Program-made: the position numbers and the translations under genes
Notes under the pieces: model-generated
What the model was told of the DNA's origin: nothing
Seen by the model: the letters and a program-made list of their open reading frames with translations, nothing else
The model's database searches: none
DNA from: Streptomyces sp. NBC_00464
Lineage (GTDB): Bacteria; Actinomycetota; Actinomycetes; Streptomycetales; Streptomycetaceae
DNA length: 64,000 nt
Assembly: GCF_036013915.1 (NCBI RefSeq)
Contig: NZ_CP107899.1
Location: forward strand, 6,014,001 to 6,078,000
Direction of reading: 5' to 3'
Part shown: in pieces, positions 58,482-64,000 of the stretch
Layout: every line of letters starts with the position of its first letter
Position numbering within the stretch: the first letter of the stretch is position 1

Positions 58482-59495
58482 GTGGACGTTTCATGGACCC
58501 TCTGGGCGCTGACCATTCTTGGTCTGAGCGCCCTCATCGCCGTCGACTTCTTCATCGGGCGCAAGCCCCATGACGTGTCGACCAAGGAAGCCGGAATCTG
58601 GACGATCGTCTGGATCGCTCTGGCCGCACTCTTCGGACTCGGCCTGCTCGTGTTCGGTGAGAGCCAGGCCTCGGGTGAGTTCTTCGCCGGCTTCATCACC
58701 GAGAAATCACTGAGCGTCGACAATCTCTTCGTCTTCGTGCTGATCATGGCGAAGTTCTCGGTTCCCTCCCACCTCCAGCAGCGGGTGCTGCTCGTCGGCG
58801 TGCTGATCGCGCTGGTGCTGAGGGCGATCTTCATCGCCGCCGGTGCCGCGGTCATCGCCAACTTCTCGTGGGTCTTCTACATCTTCGGCGCGTTCCTGAT
58901 CTACACCGCCTGGAAGCTGATCCAGGAGGCACGGGCCGACGAGGAGGAAGAGGAGTTCGAGGAGAACCGCCTCCTCAAGAACATCGAGCGTCGCTTCGGA
59001 GTCGCCGACCGCTACCACGGCACCAAGCTCTTCATCCGCAACAACGGCAAGCGCGTCCTGACGCCCCTGATGGTCGTCATGCTCGCCATCGGCACCACCG
59101 ATGTGCTGTTCGCGCTGGACTCCATCCCCGCGATCTTCGGCCTGACCCAGGACCCGTACATCGTGTTCACCGCCAACGCCTTCGCGCTGATGGGGCTGCG
59201 ACAGCTGTACTTCCTGATCGGCGGCCTGCTCAAGAAGCTGGTCCACCTCAGCTACGGGCTCTCGGTGATCCTCGGCTTCATCGGCATCAAGCTGGTGCTG
59301 CACGCCCTGCACGAGTCCGGGGTGAACGTCCCCGAGATCTCCATCCCGGTCTCGCTCGGCGTCATCTGCGGCGTGCTGGTGATCACCACGATCACCAGTC
59401 TGATCGCCAACAAGAAGACGGCCGATGCCGAGGCCGCGGCGCAGGCCGGGAAGACCGAGGACTCCGCGGAGAAGGGCGCCGACATCGACGCCTGA
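58482..59495 (+). CDS. TerC family membrane protein, probable manganese exporter
   Basis: 337-residue polytopic protein with about nine hydrophobic helices. Family motifs: WALTILGLSALIAVDFFIGR, the acidic FAGFITEKSLSVDNLFVFVL in helix 3 (metal-coordinating Glu/Asp), and LAIGTTDVLFALDSIPAIFG in the second half, which repeats the acidic motif. A charged loop (ADEEEEEFEENR) separates the halves. Related TerC proteins export Mn(II); the riboswitch supports that role here. The GTG at 58482 has GGAGG 5 nt upstream. Proximity to the TerD genes fits the wider Ter system. Confidence 0.94.
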   Translation: MDVSWTLWALTILGLSALIAVDFFIGRKPHDVSTKEAGIWTIVWIALAALFGLGLLVFGESQASGEFFAGFITEKSLSVDNLFVFVLIMAKFSVPSHLQQRVLLVGVLIALVLRAIFIAAGAAVIANFSWVFYIFGAFLIYTAWKLIQEARADEEEEEFEENRLLKNIERRFGVADRYHGTKLFIRNNGKRVLTPLMVVMLAIGTTDVLFALDSIPAIFGLTQDPYIVFTANAFALMGLRQLYFLIGGLLKKLVHLSYGLSVILGFIGIKLVLHALHESGVNVPEISIPVSLGVICGVLVITTITSLIANKKTADAEAAAQAGKTEDSAEKGADIDA

Positions 59496-59517
59496 CACGC
59501 CTGACAGCTGAGCGGAG

Positions 59518-59558
59518 GGCGGGGGGACGGGCGCGGATCGCGTGCCCGTCCCCCCGCC
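59518..59558. terminator. Bidirectional terminator after terC
   Basis: Perfect 15-bp stem GGCGGGGGGACGGGC/GCCCGTCCCCCCGCC with an 11-nt loop that can add GCG/CGC pairs. It lies between the convergent terC and MBL-fold genes. Confidence 0.92.
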
Positions 59559-59564
59559 GCCTCG

Positions 59565-60221
59565 TCACCAGCCCCGGGCGCGCCACTCCGGCAGGTGCGG
59601 ACGCTCGTCGCCCAGAGTGGTGTCGTGTCCATGGCCCGGGTAGACCCAGGTCTCGTCGGGCAGCGGATCGAAGAGCCTGGTCTCCACGTCGTGCAGCAGG
59701 CTCGCGAACGCCTCGGGGTCCTTGAACGTGTTGCCGAGCCCGCCCGGGAAGAGGCAGTCCCCGGTGAACAGGTGCGGAGCGCCGTGCGGGTCGTCGTAGA
59801 CGAGCGCGATCGAGCCCGGGGTGTGGCCGGTCAGATGGCGGGCGGTCAGTGCGACCTGCCCGACCCGGATCGTGTCGCCGTCCTCGACGAGCACATCCGT
59901 CGGGACCGGGATCCCCTCGGCGTCGAACCGCCCGGCGTACGTACGCGCCCCGGTGGCCGCCACCACCTCGTCCAGCGCCTGCCAGTGGTCTCCGTGCCGG
60001 TGTGTGGTGACGACCGAGGCGATCGAGTCGTCACCGATCAGCTGCAGCAGGGTCCCGGCCTCGTTGGCCGCGTCGATCAGGAGCTGCTCGCCGGTGGCCC
60101 GGCAGCGCAGCAGATAGGCGTTGTTGTTCATCGGGCCGACGGCGACCTTGGAGATCATCAGATCCGTCAACTCGTGTACGTCCGCACGCCCGCCGACCTT
60201 GACCGTTCCGCTGTACGTCAT
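59565..60221 (-). CDS. MBL-fold metallo-hydrolase (glyoxalase II-like)
   Basis: 218-residue metallo-beta-lactamase-fold hydrolase. Metal motif HRHGDHW (~72), then HLTGHTPGSIALVYDD, FTGDCLFPGGLGNT and YPGHGHDTTLGDERPHL, the complete His/Asp set. This pattern is typical of glyoxalase II-like thioesterases, possibly acting on mycothiol conjugates; the neighbouring maleylpyruvate-isomerase-type gene (also mycothiol-linked) supports that mildly. The ATG at 60221 gives the normal N-terminus; the genes are 10 nt apart and probably co-transcribed. Confidence 0.88.
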   Translation of the reverse strand: MTYSGTVKVGGRADVHELTDLMISKVAVGPMNNNAYLLRCRATGEQLLIDAANEAGTLLQLIGDDSIASVVTTHRHGDHWQALDEVVAATGARTYAGRFDAEGIPVPTDVLVEDGDTIRVGQVALTARHLTGHTPGSIALVYDDPHGAPHLFTGDCLFPGGLGNTFKDPEAFASLLHDVETRLFDPLPDETWVYPGHGHDTTLGDERPHLPEWRARGW

Positions 60222-60231
60222 GCCTCTCAGC

Positions 60232-60921
60232 CTATAGCGGGGGCAGCGCGGGAAGGGTTCCGCCCTCGACGGTCAGGGCGGACCCGTCGCGCCGCCCGCT
60301 GAGCCAGCCGAGCAGCTCGGACGCCGTACCGCGGACCGCGACGGACCCGCCCTCCGCGCCGCCGCCGGTCGTCCAGGTGCGACCCGTGTCGTCGGCCAAG
60401 CCCGTCGGGACGACCGCCGGGTGCCCGGCGAAGCGCTCGGCCAGGAAGTCGATCTCCCGGGCGGTGAACTCGTCCGGCAGGTCCTCCAGCTCGTAGCCGA
60501 TCCCCAGGTCGACGTGGTGCAGCTCGACCTCGCCGCGGCGGCGGAAGGGGATCCGGGACGCGGAGTCCGTCACGCCGTTGCGCATCGCGACGGTGCGTGA
60601 CCAGTCGGCCGGGGCCGCGGCGGCGTCCATGAAGCCGGCCGCGCTCGCGGCCAGGTCGGCGAGCTGCTCGGCCTGTGGCCGGGGCGCGTCGCGCTCGATG
60701 TCGCGGTCGCGGGTTTCGCTGTCTGCGTACATGGGCCGGCCCTGGAGAACATTTACGAGCGCGTCGGCGTTACGTGAGAGGTGCGCGACGACATGACCCC
60801 GGCTCCAGCCCGGGAGGCGCGACGGTTCGGCAAGTGCCGCGTCGTCCAGTTTCTCCGTGGCGCTGAGCAGTCGGTCGGTCGCTTCACGCAGTGCGGCCAG
60901 GTCGTGCACATGATCAGTCAT
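60232..60921 (-). CDS. Maleylpyruvate isomerase / mycothiol-dependent family protein
   Basis: 229-residue protein of the DinB-like helical-bundle family. [20 protein letters not shown] carries the first metal-binding His, and [20 protein letters not shown] the others, giving the usual three-His zinc site. The C-terminal ~80 residues ([20 protein letters not shown]) are the MDMPI C-terminal domain. Family members use mycothiol as cofactor in isomerase or S-transferase reactions; the substrate here is unknown. The ATG at 60921 is chosen by domain start; no strong ribosome-binding site. First of a two-gene unit with the MBL-fold gene. Confidence 0.87.
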   Translation of the reverse strand: MTDHVHDLAALREATDRLLSATEKLDDAALAEPSRLPGWSRGHVVAHLSRNADALVNVLQGRPMYADSETRDRDIERDAPRPQAEQLADLAASAAGFMDAAAAPADWSRTVAMRNGVTDSASRIPFRRRGEVELHHVDLGIGYELEDLPDEFTAREIDFLAERFAGHPAVVPTGLADDTGRTWTTGGGAEGGSVAVRGTASELLGWLSGRRDGSALTVEGGTLPALPPL

Positions 60922-60990
60922 GGGGTCGAGCCTAGCCCCGCCACTCATTCGGGTGAAGGAGTCATCAGCCGTCCGTAAATCGAATGTGCG

Positions 60991-60999
60991 TGCTATACG
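60991..60999 (+). promoter_or_regulatory. Possible extended -10 promoter of uvrA
   Basis: TGC-TATACG in the gap upstream of uvrA fits an extended -10 element; no convincing -35 is seen. Unlike uvrB, polA and ogt, no TTGTCAGTG element is present here. Confidence 0.35.
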
Positions 61000-61096
61000 C
61001 TCGGAGCCGAAAGCTTCGTACATCGCTGTGGCACCCCCCATACCCTGGGGCAGGGGCTCAGTTCCCCCGCTTCTCTCTAGAAAGGTGCGGACCGGC

Positions 61097-64000
61097 GTGG
61101 CCGACCGTCTCATCGTCCGTGGCGCTCGCGAGCACAACCTCAAGAACGTCTCGCTCGACCTTCCCCGCGACTCCCTCATCGTCTTCACCGGGCTCTCCGG
61201 GTCGGGCAAGTCGTCGCTCGCGTTCGACACGATCTTCGCCGAGGGGCAGCGGCGCTACGTGGAGTCGCTCTCCTCGTACGCCCGGCAGTTCCTCGGCCAG
61301 ATGGACAAGCCGGACGTCGACTTCATCGAGGGCCTGTCGCCCGCCGTCTCCATCGACCAGAAGTCGACCTCGCGCAACCCGCGCTCGACGGTCGGCACGA
61401 TCACGGAGGTCTACGACTACCTCCGGCTGCTCTTCGCCAGGATCGGCAAGCCGCACTGCCCCGAGTGCCGGCGTCCCATTTCGCGCCAGTCGCCGCAGGC
61501 CATCGTGGACAAGGTCCTCGGCCTGCCCGAGGGCAGCCGCTTCCAGGTGCTCTCGCCGCTGGTGCGTGAGCGCAAGGGGGAGTTCGTCGACCTCTTCGCC
61601 GATCTGCAGACCAAGGGGTACAGCAGGGCCAGGGTCGACGGTGAGACCATCCAGCTCTCCGAGCCGCCCACGCTCAAGAAGCAGGAGAAGCACACCATCG
61701 AGGTGGTCATCGACCGCCTCACGGTGAAGGACAGCGCCAAGCGCCGGCTGACCGACTCGGTCGAGACCGCGCTCGGCCTCTCCGGCGGCATGGTCGTGCT
61801 CGACTTCGTCGACCTCCCCGAGGACGACCCCGAGCGCGAGCGGATGTACTCCGAGCACCTCTACTGCCCGTACGACGACCTTTCCTTCGAGGAGCTGGAG
61901 CCGCGCTCCTTCTCCTTCAACTCGCCCTTCGGTGCCTGCCCCGACTGCACGGGTATCGGTACGCGGATGGAGGTCGACCCGGAGCTGATCATCCCGGACG
62001 AGGAGAAGTCCCTCGACGAGGGCGCGATCCACCCCTGGTCGCACGGCCACACCAAGGAGTACTTCGGCCGCCAGATCAACGCACTGGCCGAAGCCCTCGG
62101 ATTCCGTACGGACATCCCCTGGGCCGGTCTGCCGCAGCGCGCCAAGAAGGCCCTTCTCTTCGGCCACAAGATCCAGACCGAGGTCCGCTACCGCAACCGG
62201 TACGGCCGCGAGCGCGCCTACACCACGCCCTCCTTCGAAGGAGCGGTGCAGTTCGTCAAGCGGCGTCACTCCGAGGCCGAGAGCGACTCCAGCAGGGAGC
62301 GCTTCGAGGGCTACATGCGCGAGGTGCCCTGCCCGACCTGTGAGGGCACCCGGCTCAAGCCGATCGTCCTGGCGGTCACGGTGATGGAGAAGTCCATCGC
62401 CCAGGTCGCCGCGATGTCCATCAGCGAGTGCGCCGAGTTCCTCGGCCGGATGAAGCTGAACGCCCGCGACAAGAAGATCGCCGAGCGGGTGCTCAAGGAG
62501 GTCAACGAGCGGCTGAAGTTCCTGGTCGACGTCGGCCTCGACTACCTCTCGCTGAACCGCGCGGCGGGCACCCTGTCCGGCGGCGAGGCGCAGCGCATCC
62601 GGCTCGCCACCCAGATCGGCTCCGGTCTGGTCGGCGTGCTCTACGTGCTGGACGAGCCGTCCATCGGACTGCACCAGCGCGACAACCACCGGCTGATCGA
62701 GACCCTGGTCCGGCTCCGCGACATGGGCAACACGCTCATCGTCGTCGAGCACGACGAGGACACCATCAAGGTCGCCGACTGGGTCGTCGACATCGGCCCC
62801 GGTGCCGGTGAGCACGGCGGCAAGGTGGTCCACTCCGGATCGCTCAAGGAACTGCTGGCCAACGACAAGTCGATCACCGGCCAGTACCTGACCGGCAAGA
62901 AGTCGATCGCGATGCCCGAGATCCGGCGCCCCGTCGACCCCTCGCGGCTGCTCACGGTCCACGGAGCCCGGGAGAACAACCTCCAGGACATCGACGTCTC
63001 CTTCCCGCTCGGCGTGCTCACCGCCGTGACCGGCGTCTCCGGCTCCGGAAAGTCGACGCTGGTCAACGACATCCTCTACACCCACCTGGCCCGTGAGCTG
63101 AACGGCGCCAAGTCGGTGCCCGGCCGGCACACCCGGGTCGACGGCGACGACCTCGTCGACAAGGTGGTGCACGTCGACCAGTCGCCCATCGGCCGTACGC
63201 CCCGGTCCAACCCGGCGACGTACACCGGCGTCTTCGACCACGTCCGCCGGCTGTTCGCGGAGACGATGGAGGCCAAGGTCCGCGGCTATCTGCCGGGCCG
63301 GTTCTCCTTCAACGTGAAGGGCGGCCGCTGCGAGAACTGCTCCGGCGACGGCACCATCAAGATCGAGATGAACTTCCTTCCCGACGTGTACGTCCCGTGC
63401 GAGGTCTGCCACGGAGCGCGCTACAACCGGGAGACCCTGGAGGTCCACTACAAGGGCAAGTCCATCGCCGAGGTGCTGGACATGCCGATCGAGGAGGGCC
63501 TGGAGTTCTTCGAGGCCGTCCCGACCATCGCGCGCCACCTGCGCACGCTCAACGAGGTCGGTCTGGGATACGTCAGGCTCGGCCAGTCCGCACCGACGCT
63601 CTCCGGCGGTGAGGCCCAGCGGGTGAAGCTGGCCAGCGAGCTCCAGAAGCGTTCCACCGGACGCACGGTCTACGTCCTGGACGAGCCGACCACCGGTCTG
63701 CACTTCGAGGACATCTCCAAGCTGATCAAGGTGCTCTCCGGCCTGGTCGACAAGGGCAACTCGGTGATCGTCATCGAGCACAACCTCGATGTCATCAAGA
63801 CCGCCGACTGGGTCATCGACATGGGACCCGAGGGTGGCAACGGCGGCGGCCTGGTCATCGCCGAGGGCACCCCGGAGTATGTGGCCGGCGTCCCCGCCAG
63901 CCACACCGGGAAGTTCCTCCAGGGCATCCTGGACGCGGACCGGGTGAGCGAGGCTGCCGTGCCCGCGGCGCGCAAGCCGGCGCGGAAGACGGCCGCGAAG
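61097..64000 (+). CDS. uvrA: Excinuclease ABC subunit A (C-terminus outside window)
   Basis: Damage-recognition ATPase of nucleotide excision repair; 968 codons are present and the frame is open at the edge. First ABC module: Walker [10 protein letters not shown] (32-40), zinc sites CPECRR and CPTCEG, signature [20 protein letters not shown]. Second module: [15 protein letters not shown], the zinc finger CENCSGDG...CEVCHG, and [20 protein letters not shown]. The end ([13 protein letters not shown]) has already entered the basic Ala/Lys tail, so only a short C-terminus is missing. The GTG at 61097 gives the canonical start ([20 protein letters not shown]). Confidence 0.97.
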   Translation, partial: MADRLIVRGAREHNLKNVSLDLPRDSLIVFTGLSGSGKSSLAFDTIFAEGQRRYVESLSSYARQFLGQMDKPDVDFIEGLSPAVSIDQKSTSRNPRSTVGTITEVYDYLRLLFARIGKPHCPECRRPISRQSPQAIVDKVLGLPEGSRFQVLSPLVRERKGEFVDLFADLQTKGYSRARVDGETIQLSEPPTLKKQEKHTIEVVIDRLTVKDSAKRRLTDSVETALGLSGGMVVLDFVDLPEDDPERERMYSEHLYCPYDDLSFEELEPRSFSFNSPFGACPDCTGIGTRMEVDPELIIPDEEKSLDEGAIHPWSHGHTKEYFGRQINALAEALGFRTDIPWAGLPQRAKKALLFGHKIQTEVRYRNRYGRERAYTTPSFEGAVQFVKRRHSEAESDSSRERFEGYMREVPCPTCEGTRLKPIVLAVTVMEKSIAQVAAMSISECAEFLGRMKLNARDKKIAERVLKEVNERLKFLVDVGLDYLSLNRAAGTLSGGEAQRIRLATQIGSGLVGVLYVLDEPSIGLHQRDNHRLIETLVRLRDMGNTLIVVEHDEDTIKVADWVVDIGPGAGEHGGKVVHSGSLKELLANDKSITGQYLTGKKSIAMPEIRRPVDPSRLLTVHGARENNLQDIDVSFPLGVLTAVTGVSGSGKSTLVNDILYTHLARELNGAKSVPGRHTRVDGDDLVDKVVHVDQSPIGRTPRSNPATYTGVFDHVRRLFAETMEAKVRGYLPGRFSFNVKGGRCENCSGDGTIKIEMNFLPDVYVPCEVCHGARYNRETLEVHYKGKSIAEVLDMPIEEGLEFFEAVPTIARHLRTLNEVGLGYVRLGQSAPTLSGGEAQRVKLASELQKRSTGRTVYVLDEPTTGLHFEDISKLIKVLSGLVDKGNSVIVIEHNLDVIKTADWVIDMGPEGGNGGGLVIAEGTPEYVAGVPASHTGKFLQGILDADRVSEAAVPAARKPARKTAAK

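Noticed and set aside
60922..61096. LexA box or PafBC element upstream of uvrA
   Set aside because: No GAAC-N4-GTTC-like palindrome or TTGTCAGTG element is visible in this gap.
61058..63904. A 948-codon open frame antisense to uvrA
   Set aside because: Composition-driven shadow of a clearly real uvrA; no recognisable domain.

Overview
The window is about 72% G+C, gene-dense, and full of actinobacterial signatures: mycothiol-type maleylpyruvate isomerase, an SPW_0924-type micropeptide, DUF3068, PafBC-type DNA-damage promoters, GTG starts and leaderless starts. The gene order (liv operon, polA, rpsA, coaE, uvrB, uvrA) matches what I remember of the Streptomyces chromosome core, so I read this as a Streptomyces chromosomal segment, not a plasmid, prophage or island. 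No insertion sequence, CRISPR array or replication origin was seen.

Layout. 1-3.6 kb: branched-chain amino-acid ABC transporter genes (livM cut by the window edge, livH, livK), minus strand. 4.2-11 kb: a hotdog thioesterase, a YdeP-type molybdopterin oxidoreductase, polA and a DUF4184 membrane protein. 11-19.4 kb: a secreted lytic transglycosylase, a micropeptide, DUF3068, HrpB helicase, a methyltransferase and rpsA. 19.5-26 kb: a secreted beta-helix protein, a Tat-exported amine oxidase, PAC2, coaE, a TPR protein, DUF6343 and an ADP-ribosylglycohydrolase. 26-34.5 kb: a three-gene secreted hydrolase/phosphatase operon divergent from a PucR-type regulator, then a methyltransferase, DoxX, a lipoprotein and a slipin. 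34.6-39 kb: an SNF2 helicase-SWIM operon. 39-40.6 kb: an unknown gene followed by an unusual RNA locus. 40.6-49 kb: a C39-like peptidase, aminotransferase, HxlR regulator, cupins, the pseudouridine-degradation pair, an MFS exporter and Ogt. 49.4-64 kb: GDPD, an MHYT sensor, uvrB, a kinase-TerD fusion, TerD, a large TerD-type protein, TerC under a manganese riboswitch, two small enzymes, and uvrA running off the edge.

The most striking locus is 40,271-40,509. Two complete tRNA-like folds are present in circularly permuted order: the 3' half (anticodon-stem 3' strand, variable loop, T-arm, acceptor 3' strand, discriminator) precedes the 5' half (acceptor 5' strand, D-arm, anticodon-stem 5' strand). 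Both have a 7-bp acceptor stem, 5-bp T-stem with a canonical T-loop, 3-bp D-stem with GG in the loop, and a 5-bp anticodon stem that closes only between the permuted halves. They follow a 243-residue protein of unknown function on the same strand and end at a strong terminator. I know of no described bacterial system of this kind.

A second theme is DNA damage. polA, ogt and uvrB each carry a TTGTCAGTGG-type element followed after exactly 6 nt by a -10 hexamer, with the start codon 6-7 nt further on. That pattern fits leaderless, PafBC (RecA-NDp)-type promoters. The SNF2-SWIM operon has a weaker version of the same element.
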